Shown: positions 36,701-45,981 of the stretch, piece by piece
Layout: the number at the start of each line of letters is the position of its first letter
How positions within the stretch are numbered: the stretch's first letter is position 1
NCBI GenBank assembly: GCA_009746045.1
Contig: RPFO01000296.1
Coordinates: forward strand, 2,910,798 to 2,974,797
Source: Mesostigma viride
Lineage: Eukaryota; Streptophyta; Mesostigmatophyceae; Mesostigmatales; Mesostigmataceae
DNA: 64,000 nucleotides
Direction of reading: 5' to 3'
Position numbers and translations under genes: made by a program
Notes under the pieces: model-generated
Told to the model about the DNA's origin: nothing
The model's input: the letters and a program-made list of their open reading frames with translations, nothing else
Databases searched by the model: none

Positions 36701-37620
36701 CTCGAGAGTTGAGACGGTGTGTTTTGAGAGGGCCTAGTCCCCCTTGTGAGAGGGGGAGGTTACCCTTGTTTGTATGACGAAATTCATTCAATGCCGGCAT
36801 TGCAGTTATCCCTCCACCGTGTTCTTTCTGCCGTCCAATCTTCGTCTGCTTGTCCCGCATGACTCACAAGGTCACGTGTGTGTCCAAATGGATGGGCTTG
36901 CTCAAGTCAACGGTCCCCTCTCTCTCTCTGACACAGTACTGCTCCCTCGCTCTACTTAATAAGCTGGCCACTTCCTCTTTTATGCGCCCTGGCTGCGCGC
37001 CACCTGTCGCCGTGCAGGAAAACCTGGGCAGCCTCCACAACATGTTTGGCTCCACCCACACCGTGTACGTGCGCTCCAAGAGCGTCCCGCCCAAAGGCAA
37101 TTCGAACGGAAACGGAAACGGGCTCAGTGCCCCCGCCACCGATGCGGGCAGCAAGCATGCCGGTGACGCTGCTGCTGCGAGCCGGGGCGCGGCCGGTCAC
37201 GGCATCCTCAATGGGACCGCCGTCAAGGGCGCACAGGAATACACCAATGGCAATGGCACCAGCAACGGGCATCACACCAACGGCAACGGCAACGGCCACA
37301 GTGGGAATGGAAACGGCAACGGGCATCATGGCAACGGGAATGGCAATGGGAATGGGCATGCTAGTGTGGGCAACGGCAATGGCTACAACAGTGCGCCCAA
37401 CTACATCGTCGAGCGCATCGTCAAGGGCCAGACGACCGCTGATGTCATCGCCACGTCGCACCACGACGCGGATGACATAATGGAGCTGCTGCAGCTGGAG
37501 GCGGAGCACGCGGTGGCGGCTGGCAGCCTCGACTTTGACAACAGCCAGCTGCTGCTACGCAACATCGAGAAGTCGCTCGCCTCGTACACCTACCTCAACC
37601 CGCCGGGGGCAAAGCCCTGA
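24780..37620 (+). CDS. ADC: Biosynthetic arginine decarboxylase (SpeA/ADC family), thirteen exons
   Basis: Predicted exons: 24780-25137, 26081-26238, 27178-27366, 27780-27851, 28389-28568, 29436-29570, 30201-30287, 30674-30880, 31703-32640, 34046-34174, 35373-35481, 35925-36080 and 37018-37620, 1106 residues. The enzyme is PLP-dependent and converts arginine to agmatine, the first step of one putrescine route. Landmarks: VFPVKCN with PLP Lys182; LLHFHIGSQ (328-336); VDVGGGLAV (367-375); SESGR (419-423); CDSDG with catalytic Cys862; then [15 protein letters not shown]. Residues 1-80 are rich in Arg, Ser and Ala and end VVTRAAQA, which suggests a plastid transit peptide; an in-frame ATG at 24651 is an alternative start. 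Intron 5 is GC-AG (AAG/GCAAGT). The protein is much longer than the usual 630-720 residues because of low-complexity inserts in exons 9 and 13. A TGTAA word lies about 30 nt past the stop. Confidence 0.88.
30390..30541. repeat. (CCACCCA)n heptamer array in ADC intron 7
   Basis: About 21 tandem heptamers, nearly pure, lie between exons 7 and 8. The opposite strand is G-rich (TGGGTGG). Confidence 0.95.
30960..31165. repeat. (GGTAGGGGGC)n decamer array in ADC intron 8
   Basis: About twenty decamers, with occasional variants (AGTAGGGGGC and shorter units), follow the exon 8 donor. The run of GGGGG blocks could form G-quadruplexes in the sense strand and transcript. Confidence 0.9.
32885..33564. 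repeat. Tandem ~75-bp duplication in ADC intron 9, second copy interrupted
   Basis: The first copy, 32885-32960, contains CTTGAAGCCTGCTTGGC, GAGGGGTGTTCG and CGATGGGATCGTTTGCACCT. The second starts at about 32960 and is broken after TTCGAA by the element 33002-33510. It resumes at 33517 with TGCTTGCTCAC and CGATGGGATCGTTTGCACCT. The first copy therefore shows the empty insertion site. Confidence 0.8.
33002..33510. mobile_element. 509-bp TIR element (MITE-like) in ADC intron 9
   Basis: The termini are inverted (CCAGGGTTGGGCGTTAAGGG at the left; CCAGGGTTTGGCGTAAAGGG at the right, reverse complemented). The flanks are a 6-bp direct repeat TTCGAA (32996-33001 and 33511-33516). The interior is dense in ACGTAA/TTACGT words, so the whole element can fold on itself. 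There is no ORF. The uninterrupted neighbouring copy of the target supports insertion here. Confidence 0.8.
35214..35362. repeat. CCCCTCTCGCGCATC-type tandem repeat in ADC intron 10
   Basis: About nine units of roughly 14-18 bp with the core CCCCTCTCGCG precede the exon 11 acceptor at 35371-35372. They probably serve as its pyrimidine-rich tract. Confidence 0.85.
35578..35643. repeat. (GGGGGT)n hexamer array in ADC intron 11
   Basis: About eleven GTGGGG hexamers. Just upstream, 35553-35582 resembles the exon 11 end (GGAGACGCCGCAAATGG against GGAGAAGCCGCAAGTGG), which suggests a duplicated exon end. Confidence 0.85.
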
Positions 37621-38585
37621 GGCTGTTGATGAGGTTTGATTGAGAGCTGTAAAAAATGTTGAGGTGGAGGCCCTGCCATACAGCCAGTTCTGGGGAACTG
37701 TGTGGCCCAGCCTCTTTTGCTCGATAGGCCCTCCTCCAAGGGTTGTTTGACGCAGAGAGCCCTTGGAGGGGTTAGGCCACGACGATGCCAGGATCGCCAC
37801 GCAGAGTGGGCGGGGCCAACACGACGAAAGAGGCAAGAGGAGTTTCTGGGACCTGGGCTTTCGTTACTTGCCACTGCAGGCCCCAGTATGTGCTCGTGCT
37901 GGTTTCGTGGGCCAACGCGCTGAGATTGGCCACGTCACTGGCAGGGTGAATCAGAGGCTCAAGCAGGGGACTTTGACCTCAGCTGTTTCCAGACATCGAA
38001 GGAGAGTAGATTGGAAACATGTGTGAGTGAGTGGAGGCACCGACGCTACCACCCTGCAGACAGTCCTCACGTGTTTGTTCGGCAACGAGGGTAGGCCACC
38101 AAATTAAGCCCACGGGCAGAAGCACTGTTGTCCCATGTTCCTTTGGAGAGCAACTGGTGGAAGGGTAGCATAAGTAAGTACTTGTGTGTCATGCGCATGG
38201 TATCTGCCCGCTCATGCTTGTGGTCTTGTAGGGAAGCTGCAAGACAGACCAGCTGCTGTTAGGTTGAAGCCCTTGGGCCTCTGCATTGGACACAAAGCTC
38301 CGCTTCTGTGCTCGGCTGTAGAGGGGGAGGTTATGCCTTTAAAGGCGCATTTTTTACAATTTTAAATAAGAGCGAGAGGCATGGGGCCAGGTTTGGCTCC
38401 TGCCTGTCGTTGGTCCATTTTTTAGAGGTGGGATCTCTGTTCTCAGAAGGTCCCTCCTTATATATATGGCACTCCTGCAGTAACCTGCCTTGCAGGGCTG
38501 CCATGATAGGGTAGGAAACAGCCTTTTTGTGCTTGGTGTCCGCAGATGTCGCAGCGGCTATGCAATGTCTGCCTGGTGGGCAAGG
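37621..38585. other. Downstream of ADC; no gene recognised
   Basis: This is presumed 3' untranslated and intergenic DNA. No ORF with recognisable motifs and no repeat arrays were seen. Confidence 0.4.
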
Positions 38586-38589
38586 GTAG

Positions 38590-38770
38590 ATTAATTAATT
38601 AATTCATTAATAGATACCTCTGTGGGGAGGATATGTAACACATATCTCTGAGAAGGGGCATATGGTTTTTAAAACATTATAAGCAACAAGCTGCAAGTGG
38701 GGGATGTAAACTACCACCTGCTCTGGGTGCACCTGCACCACCATGGTGTATCATACCAAAAGCCCTGACA
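38590..38770 (+). repeat. TTAATTAA-bordered ~170-bp repeat, copy 1
   Basis: After a TTAATTAATTAATT run come GAGAAGGGGCATATGG, GGGGGATGTAAACTACCACC and GGTGCACCTGCACCACCATG. The same order of words recurs at 44988-45200, 45318-45500 (inverted), 45870-45980 (partial) and 47965-48110 (inverted). Confidence 0.7.
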
Positions 38771-38934
38771 TGGGGTGGAAGTAGTATGTAGCTGATGTAG
38801 ATAGATGGATGTAGTATGTAGCTGATGTAGATAGATTAGACCGGTAGGACTGTTTGCACCCATCCATCCATCGGGGTTAATGCTCCGTGACTCCCCAACG
38901 GGAGCACGAGTCTAATTAATTAATTAATTAATGG

Positions 38935-39015
38935 GGTGGAAGATGATCGTGGCTAATCAATAGCTAGGGCATGGCTTCTCAGCAGAGAGTGACTCTCTGC
39001 AGAGGCCATTAAGTG
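38935..39015 (-). repeat. Repeat containing a CAGAGAGTCACTCTCTG palindrome, copy 1
   Basis: It shares GCTAGGGCATGGCTTCTCAG and AGAGAGTGACTCTCTGC, inverted, with 44665-44775 and 47829-47940. The core AGAGAGT(G/C)ACTCTCT is palindromic. Confidence 0.65.
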
Positions 39016-39087
39016 TGGCTGACAAATCAAAGGCTATTATACATCGTCTGACCAGTGTGGGTCCCATCATGGGCATACCCATCGTGG

Positions 39088-39132
39088 GATTCTCCCGATG
39101 TCTGGCCTGCGCTGGTTGTCTCCTTGATACAC
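39088..39132 (+). repeat. Short dispersed repeat (TCTGGCCTGCGCTGGTTGTC)
   Basis: The 40-bp block TCTCCCGAT.TCTGGCCT.CGCTGGTTGTCTCCTTGATA occurs here, at 45790-45833 in the same orientation, and at 43097-43142 in inverted orientation inside the TIR element 41388-44160. A truncated version lies at about 48320. Confidence 0.65.
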
Positions 39133-39948
39133 GTCATGTAGGCGTGGGCCACATCAGCTAAGCTATGTTGCAGTTCTACTACTGCTACGTACTATAGAAA
39201 GAGTCCCTAAACTGGAAGAGTCTTTCACTGTCAGTTTGTTGTTGACATAAAGGTCCCCGCCCCGCCAGTACACTTGGGGCTGCTCAGGGCTGGACTTCAG
39301 GCGGCCGGATGAAGTCAGGCCACTGGTCGCGGCGTTGCTGCTGCTGGGCTGGCGTCAGGTGAATTGATCGAGACATAAAACGGCGATAACTACCAAGTTT
39401 GGTCATCGGGGGCGGTCATCCACGTCGACCACAAGCCCTGGCAGGCGCCCCCTGTCACCCCAGCACCCTCAGTCTAGGGAATGTATAACAGTAGTGTAGA
39501 CTAGTCAGGCTTAGCCTAGCACGTGGCACACGCCTATCGTACGCGCATGTGCGCCCATAATGCCCCCCCCCATGGATGATGCCTTAAGAACTTAGCCAAG
39601 CTCTGCCTATAATGGGACTCCCCATGGATGATGCCTTAAGAACCTACCCCCCCCAAAAATTAAATTAAATTATAACATGCCTCCGTTGGGAGATCATGTA
39701 GCACATATTCCATGATGGATGGGGTGGAGGAAGCCGCGTGATCGAACTATCCTAACTCTAAGCTATCTAGTCTAGAAAATCCTAACTACACTACTCATCA
39801 AAACGCCTCCTCCGCTTGGGGGGAGGGGGCTTGCCCACAGGGTCGGGCGTGTGCGCCTTGACAATCTTCTTCCACCGCGTCTTGTCCTGCATGGCAGTCC
39901 AAAGACGGGAGAGAGAGTGGATGCGGTATTCAAACTGGGCTGGGACCA

Positions 39949-41387
39949 CTAGGTCGTCCAGCAACATCTGGATGTAGGTCGTGACAGGTTTCCCAGTACC
40001 CTTTTGGGAATGCCCTCGGGGCCAGGCCAGGTCAGAATGTGTCGCCCTGGCTGGCCAAGCCGGTGGGGGCCGGCCAGACCAAGGGCGGTGTCGACCTGGC
40101 TGGTGCGAGCAAGGTGTCCTACAAATGCTATCCTACGCTGCCTAATCTCGTCCGAAATACGAGGCATGCCATGATACAAAGACTCTGATGACGGACGCTC
40201 GGAAAAACCTACGTTAAGGACCTGTCGGAGCATCCTGTAAACCATGCCGTCTAGCCTAGCTGCCAGTTAATTGGGTGGGATGGTCCACGCCTCGGCGCCA
40301 TACGTGAGCACCGTGAGGACGAGGACCTTGAAGAGCATGCGCTTGCGGTGCTCGCCCAGGCCCTTCGAGCGCCAGTAGGTTTTGAGCGAACGGAGCTTGG
40401 CCCAGGCAAGGCCGATGCGGGTGTCCACATCGTCGGCAGTGTCAGCCGGGAAGCCAACTCCCCAACAGCTTGAAGCGGTCGCGGAACGGGACCTCCGTCC
40501 CGTCGAGCAGGCGCGGCAGCGGTGGTGTACTGGAGGCCCCAATCACCATCGCCTCAGTTTTGACACTAATCTCCAACCCCACCGCCCGCACCTCCAGGCC
40601 CAGACGTACAGTCCAGCCAGGTCTGAATGTGCTCGGGGCTCTCGATGAGGGTGGTGTTGATCCGCATGAATCAGGTCGGCAAGGCGGTAACCAGGTCTAA
40701 CCCCGCCGTGCTCTTTCACGTTAAGGATGTCCAAGCCTGGCTCGAACCCCTTAAGAGCAGTAAAGCGCGCACGTGCCCGGCGCATGACGTGATCCACGAC
40801 AATAATGAACAGGTATGGGGACAGGACACAACCTTGCCACACCCCGTGGTGAAGGGGGAATGGTGGGGTGGTGCCTTCCGCAGTCCGCACTACTGCCTGT
40901 GAGCCCTCATACAGTCGGCGAATGGCAGCAATAAACGCAGGAGGTACCCGATCCAGAGCTAGGATGGCCCAAAGAGCCTCCCAGAGAACCGTGTCAAAGG
41001 CCTTGATATAGTCAACAAAAATGAAGACCAGCGGCAAACTGTCAGGGGGAAGGCGACGCACCTCCTCCATCAAGTACCGGCGCGCGACAAACACAGCCAT
41101 GACAGTGTTACGACCACGACGGAAACCCATCTGAGACTCACCCAGGTGTGGGTCCAGCGCGGCGCGGAGCCTGTGCAGCATCATGCGCATATGAAGACCT
41201 TCAGCGCGGCGCTCTGGAGGCAGACACCCCGGTTACTAGTTACCGGGGTCAGCAGCAGAGCCCTTCTTGTACAGCATGATGCGGATGGCCGTCTGCCACT
41301 CAGCAGGCGGAGGCTCCGGTCAGAGAGCAGGACACGGTTGCAGAACGCCAGCAGAAGATCCCTAACCGCCGGATCAGGGGTCTTCAG
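39949..41387 (-). pseudogene. Reverse transcriptase and C-terminal region of LINE copy B
   Basis: 41190-40543 reads MGFRRGRNTVMAVFVARRYL, FVDYIKAFDTVLWEALWAIL (motif A), GVWQGCVLSPYLFIIVVDHV (motif B) and LADLIHADQHH, where frame is lost beside the catalytic box. The DNA there matches copy C (HADDTTLIE). Later segments in other frames are ILTYGAEAWTIPPN-like (40542-40267) and MLRQVLNVGF, SDEIRQRRIAFVGHLARTSQ (40245-39949). The frameshifts make it inactive. Confidence 0.8.
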
Positions 41388-44160
41388 TGTCCAAAAACCA
41401 AATGTCCTCATTTGAGGACGTAGTCCTCGTTTGAGACGGGGGGGGTCAGGGGCGTGGTTTTGGCGCCAAATTTGGTCCTAGGGTCACTTGGTGGGTTTTG
41501 GCGCGAAACTGGGATAGGTACTGAGCGCGCCAAGCCCCTGGGGTCGACAGGGGTCGACCGTACCTGGAAAATATGAGGCGACGAAAAGTACCTACAACAG
41601 CAAGAACATCGCAATGCAATCGAGTGTTTTGTCGAGTGGCGGCTATGGGGTCGTGCCAGTTCCGAGGCTTGCCTGAATGTTATAGGGCATTATTTTGCCC
41701 CGGACGAAGACAGCATTTTAGATCGTCATCTAGTGATTTCGAAGATGCTATTCTTCACGTGCAGGTGCTTTGTATATGTCGAAAATTTTGTTCATGAACG
41801 GATTTTGGCATTGTTGAAGAAAATCTGAGAGCTACGTAGATCGCATGATAGGTCAGTTCGCAGTTCGGTTTTACAATTTCTTTTTCCGCCCAGGCGCTGC
41901 GGATATCGCGAGTATGGGTTATGGTACGCTTCTGGGCTTATGGGCGACATGGGGAGAAGAGGGACCTGGGCAGTTGCATGCGTCAAAGAGTCTCTATTTT
42001 TTCGTCGTGATGTCGCAGTCGCGCCTGGCGAAAACCAGGGCGAGCGCGAGCCATATTTTTCTTTTGCCGCAAGGCTGGGTGCTTCCCACGCGTCACCGTC
42101 CTTTAATATATATTTCTTGAGCTGGCCCGCGCAGCTGGCGGCCTGGGCGCACGTCAAGAACAAGGTTCCGACTGTCATTCTCAACCGCATCGTTCTAAGT
42201 AAGCGTGTTAAGCGGATTGTAACCTGTAACTCCCGCAGACGTGATAATTCCGGTTGCTTTCAATGCCCAACTTCGTGGTTTTGATTACGTTTATGTCCGG
42301 GGAATAACGGAAGTTTGCTGGGCAGTACTTTCTTTTCCCGTTGCGTCACTGAAAAGGTAAACGGCCTTGCGTTATCAAAACAGCAGCAAGTAGAAGTCGC
42401 TGTGCTTAATTGCGATGTGGTAGTTTGATTCAACACATATACTGCCTTGTTGCTGAGAAGTTTTTCAAGGCTTGCTGGTATGTTGCCCATATGTTTCTAA
42501 TGCTTCAACTCATGTCCAAGTGATCAAGACTGGCTTGGAAACTTGAGCTTGTCATGTTTACATTGTGCTTGTGTTACAACTTGTGCCTCTTTGCAGTATA
42601 TGTTTCATATATAACGTAAGGGTTCAGCATCATGGTTTAGCACCGTGGTGGCAGCCGAGCCTCTACTAACGATCATGGACCTAACCTTGGCAAGTATTTG
42701 CTTCATATTTCACTCTTTGGACTGAGCTAGCTTTACACCTGCTGTTTGGCCTGCACCATGGTCCCTGGCTGCCAGTTACATTTTGTGCCCCCCCCTGGCA
42801 GGCTGCAGGGTCTAGGACTGCGAGGGTGTAACATAGACATGCTGTGGGCACCCTGGGTGCATTTTCAGGACCAGCCATGACCTGGCCATGCCTTCTTTCT
42901 TGGCATATTGTTGACTTGAGTGCTATTTGGTCACTCGCGTAGCGACCCCCCTGCATTCATAAATTGTAAACAATTATACAATGATCATATTTCATGGATG
43001 TTAAGCATTGCAACTCTTGAACATATCATAAATGAACATGGTTCCATACCGTACCCATGGATTTGTTGACATGTGTGAGTTATTACAAATGGTATCTATC
43101 AAAGAGACAACCAGCGCAGGCCAGAAATCGGGAGAATCCGGACCATGGTAGCTCGAGCCTGCCGTTATCTTTTCCGCGTTTTCGAGTCGTTCAGGATGAT
43201 GAAGATGAATGGTGATGGAAATGTGTATCCTTGTGCATTGAAATTATGGCTGGCTTACGTGTGGAGCGACTAGATGACCTAGACGGTGGGGCCGGAAACA
43301 GCATGCTTGATCAGGGCGTGTGTTTCTAGCCTAACTGGCCGGGAGTGTCTAGTGGTGAGCACCATTGCTGCGATCGCTCTCCCACCATTTACGAGGAAAT
43401 ACCCGCAAATGGAAAACCACTGAAAAGGTCTAGCTAGTCAGTCATCACGTTAGCCATGCCATGATTCCAAACGTCCAAGAACTGCACACGGTGCAAAGGC
43501 AAAAAGCCGGAGGACAGCACTTTCAAATGTGCGGCGGGAACCAAAAGCCCGCGGATGCCAGAAAACATCGTGTTGCGGCAGCGACGCGACGATGTGGACA
43601 ACGAATCCAGTGCCAAGCTCGGAACGGCCGCAAAGGAGATCTGGCATCACAGGGTTCAGATGTGCGGAGATACTATGCGATCCAGCCGGTCCACGACCTG
43701 TTTGTAGAGCTTGTGCCAAGGGGCAGCACCGAACAGATGTGGGTGACGTTGCAAAAAACATCGGACTTGACGGAGCATAATGGCTCGGTCATAGTCTTTG
43801 ACCAATAAACGCTGCAAGAGTTCAACAAGAGTCGTGATGAAATCAACACGATAAGAACAAAGACGGGAAAAACGATGTAACTGAGAAAGAACAACACCAT
43901 ATTTTGCTGTGTGGGAAAGGAGACTGTGAATATCGGGGTAACGAATAAAAGGAATTTGCTGGTATTTAGGATCCTTGCGCTTATCATAGATAGCCGTACG
44001 CCAGCCCTTCTTGTTATGGGTAATGTTAAGATCGAGGTAATTGCAATGAGTATCCTCCGACGTGAGCTTTAATGTGAGGGACGCTTGCGGGTAGATGCCA
44101 CAAATGGTATCTATGCTTAAAAATGTCCTCATTTGAGGACATTTTCTTGGTGATTAGACA
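41388..44160. mobile_element. 2773-bp TIR element nested in LINE copy B, with hairpin ends
   Basis: The left end starts TGTCCAAAAACCAAATGTCC. The right end, reverse complemented, starts TGTCTAATCACCAAGAAAAT then GTCCTC. Both are inverted and similar, and are flanked by a 4-bp direct repeat TCAG (41384-41387 and 44161-44164). Near each end is a hairpin made of ATGTCCTCA, TTT and TGAGGAC. LINE sequence on either side joins at this point when compared with copy A. Only one recognisable ORF (43656-44132) is present; 41640-43400 holds no clear gene. No transposase was found. Confidence 0.75.
43656..44132 (-). CDS. RT-like C-terminal fragment inside the TIR element
   Basis: The 158-codon ORF begins at an ATG inside the terminal hairpin and reads THCNYLDLNITHNKKGW, RTAIYDKRKDPKYQQIPF, IRYPDIHSLLSHTAKYGVVL and SQLHRFSRLCSYRVDF, then LVKDYDRAIMLRQVRCF. 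From memory, this order (xLDLxI, then IYDKRxD, a YP segment, YGVxxSQLxRFxRxC) matches the end of a class of RT proteins found in eukaryotic mobile elements. The polymerase core is absent. I cannot say whether it is Penelope-like, DIRS-like or another class. Confidence 0.5.
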   Translation of the reverse strand: MRTFLSIDTICGIYPQASLTLKLTSEDTHCNYLDLNITHNKKGWRTAIYDKRKDPKYQQIPFIRYPDIHSLLSHTAKYGVVLSQLHRFSRLCSYRVDFITTLVELLQRLLVKDYDRAIMLRQVRCFLQRHPHLFGAAPWHKLYKQVVDRLDRIVSPHI

Positions 44161-44639
44161 TCAGCAGCTCAGCAGAAAGGTGGTCGGCACCGACCGCCAC
44201 ATCGTACCGCAGGCGAGCAAGGGTGCCGTCCAATTCCTTCAAAGTGAAGGGGTGGACGATGTCGTCAGTGGCAAGGCAGCCCTCCTGCAAGGCGGGGACT
44301 TGGTAGTCCGCGGCCGAGGAGGGGGGTGCTGGCGGCGGCGGGGGTCCGGCAACCCCGAGGCGGGCGGCCGTCTCGGGGTGAAGCGGCGGGGGGGGGCGCG
44401 AGCCCCACCGGTCAAGGAAACATTGTGGGCCAACCAGCGGTCAAGGCTGACCGGCGCCGTGCCGTCCCCCGTGTGCTCCACCGGGGTGCACTGCCGCCGG
44501 CCGCCGAGCCGGTCGAGGTGGTACCACATGTCCTTGCCCTGGTTGCGAGCCTGGCAGGCCTTGGCATCCGCGATGCACCGGGCCGCCTCCGCGTCCTGAG
44601 CGTGCTCGTAGGCCTCCACGAGGGCGGCCTACCCAAGCT

Positions 44640-44775
44640 AGACTGCCTATAATGGGACTCCCCATGGATGATGCATTAAGAATTTAGCCAAGCTCTGCCT
44701 ATGCAGAGAGTCACTCTCTGCTGAGAAGCCATGCCCTAGCCATATTTGTATAGCCATGATAATCTCCCCCCCTAT
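44640..44775 (+). repeat. Composite repeat with the palindromic CAGAGAGTCACTCTCTG core, copy 2
   Basis: It contains TGGGACTCCCCATGGATGAT, AAGAATTTAGCCAAGCTCTG and GAGAAGCCATGCCCTAGCC. It matches 47829-47940 in the same orientation, 38935-39015 inverted, and the left flank of LINE copy B (39560-39645, where the CCATGGATGATGCCTTAAGAAC block is present twice). Confidence 0.65.
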
Positions 44776-44784
44776 GTCCGCGCC

Positions 44785-44965
44785 CCTTCTCTCCCTTCTT
44801 TGGACTGCCATGCAGAACAAGACGCGGTGGCAGAAGATTGTCAAGGCTCACCTGTGGGCAAGCCACCCACCCCTAAGAGGAAGGGGCGTTTTGCTGAGTA
44901 GTGTAGTTAGGATTTTCTAGACTAGATAGCTTAGAGTTAGATTAGTTCGATTATGCGGCTTGCCG
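44785..44965 (+). repeat. Solo LINE 3'-end unit, without A/T tail
   Basis: It starts at TCTTTGGACTGCCATGCAG and runs through GCGTTTTGCTGAGTAGTGTAG and CTTAGAGTTAGATTAGTTCG to the stretch CTTCCTCCACCCCACCCATT, where it gives way to TTAATTAA. No LINE coding sequence precedes it. Confidence 0.65.
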
Positions 44966-44987
44966 GCTTCCTCCACCCCACCCATTG

Positions 44988-45200
44988 ATTAATTAATTAA
45001 TTAGGAACAAACTCCGTTGGGAGTATCTGTAGCACGTAGCCCTTGAGAAGGGGCGGCATATGGCCTATAATACATTCTGAGCGACTTCCTGCAAGGGCCG
45101 GTGGGAATGTAAACAACACTTGCTCCAGGTGCACTAGGGCACCTGCACCAACCAGAGTCTCGGGCAACTCCCAGCGAAGGGGAGCCCGTCATAGGTGGGG
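44988..45200 (+). repeat. TTAATTAA-bordered repeat, copy 2
   Basis: It contains AACTCCGTTGGGAGTATCTG, CCTTGAGAAGGGG, TTCCTGCAAGGGCCGGTGGG and GGTGCACTAGGGCACCTGCA. No ORF. The ends do not look like LTRs. Confidence 0.7.
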
Positions 45201-45317
45201 AAGATCATCATTGCTATACAAAAGCTAAAGCGTACCCCACCCATCCATCAAGGAATTTGTGCTACATGATCTCCCAACGGAGGCATGTTATATTAATAAT
45301 TTAATGTCCGCGCCCTA

Positions 45318-45500
45318 GGTGCTGGAATACATAGTGGTGTGCAGGTGCACTTTGTGCACCCAGAGCAGGCGTAGTTTGCACCTGGGTAGGCCTACCCTTG
45401 CAGGAAGTAGCCAGATCAATGTATTAAAAGCCATATGCCCCTTCTCAGGGATATGGGCTACATGTACTCCCAACGGAGATATGTTACAAATTAATTTAAT
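45318..45500 (-). repeat. TTAATTAA-bordered repeat, copy 3 (inverted)
   Basis: It holds the same words as copy 2 in reverse complement (GCAGGTGCACTTTGTGCACC, CCTTGCAGGAAGTAG, ATATGCCCCTTCTCAGGG, CTCCCAACGGAGATATG). A short LINE-tail scrap (ACATGATCTCCCAACGGAGG, 45267-45290) lies just before it. Confidence 0.7.
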
Positions 45501-45869
45501 TTAATTTGATTTGGTCATCGAGTTAAGTAGGTCAGCTAGATTTGTCATGATCGACTCGCAATTTCACGACGCATCGACCAACCTCGGTCTTGACGATGGT
45601 ACCCAAGGAACCAGGGCGCAAAGAGCTATATATACCGAGTTACTGCATGCCGGCCGGCCCGTGCATGCAGGCGACCGGCCCTGCAGGTGCCGGCCCGATA
45701 GGAGAAGGAACGGGCAACGCTCAGGCTGTCTGAATGGTCATCTGCCGCCAATCGAGAATTAATTTACACGTAACTGCGTCACGTGAGCATAGTTCTCCCG
45801 ATTTCTGGCCTCCGCTGGTTGTCTCCTTGATAGTCACTCAGGGAAATTTTCGGTAGGTGGGATGGGGTG

Positions 45870-45981
45870 GATGCATTAATTAATTAATTAATTAGGAACA
45901 TAACTCCGTTGGGAGTATATGTAGCACATAGCCCTTGAGAAGGGGCATATGGCCTATTAATTATAATTAATTAATAGACAC
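45870..45981 (+). repeat. TTAATTAA-bordered repeat, copy 4 (partial)
   Basis: A TTAATTAATTAATTAATTAG run is followed by AACTCCGTTGGGAGTATATG, CCTTGAGAAGGGGCATATGG and another TTAATTAA run. It immediately precedes LINE copy C. Confidence 0.65.

Larger units (their letters stand above)
39653..44632 (-). mobile_element. LINE copy B, minus strand, split by a nested TIR element
   Basis: The minus-strand order is: a linker between endonuclease and RT (44632-44161, DAEAARCIADAKACQARNQG), then an interruption at 44160-41388, then RT and C-terminal parts (41387 to about 39950), then the 3' tail with TGATCTCCCAACGGAGGCAT and AATTT runs down to about 39653. It is truncated at its 5' side, lacking the endonuclease. 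Sequences resembling CCTATAATGGGACTCCCCAT lie on both sides (39608-39645 and 44647-44685) and may be long flanking duplications. Confidence 0.8.
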
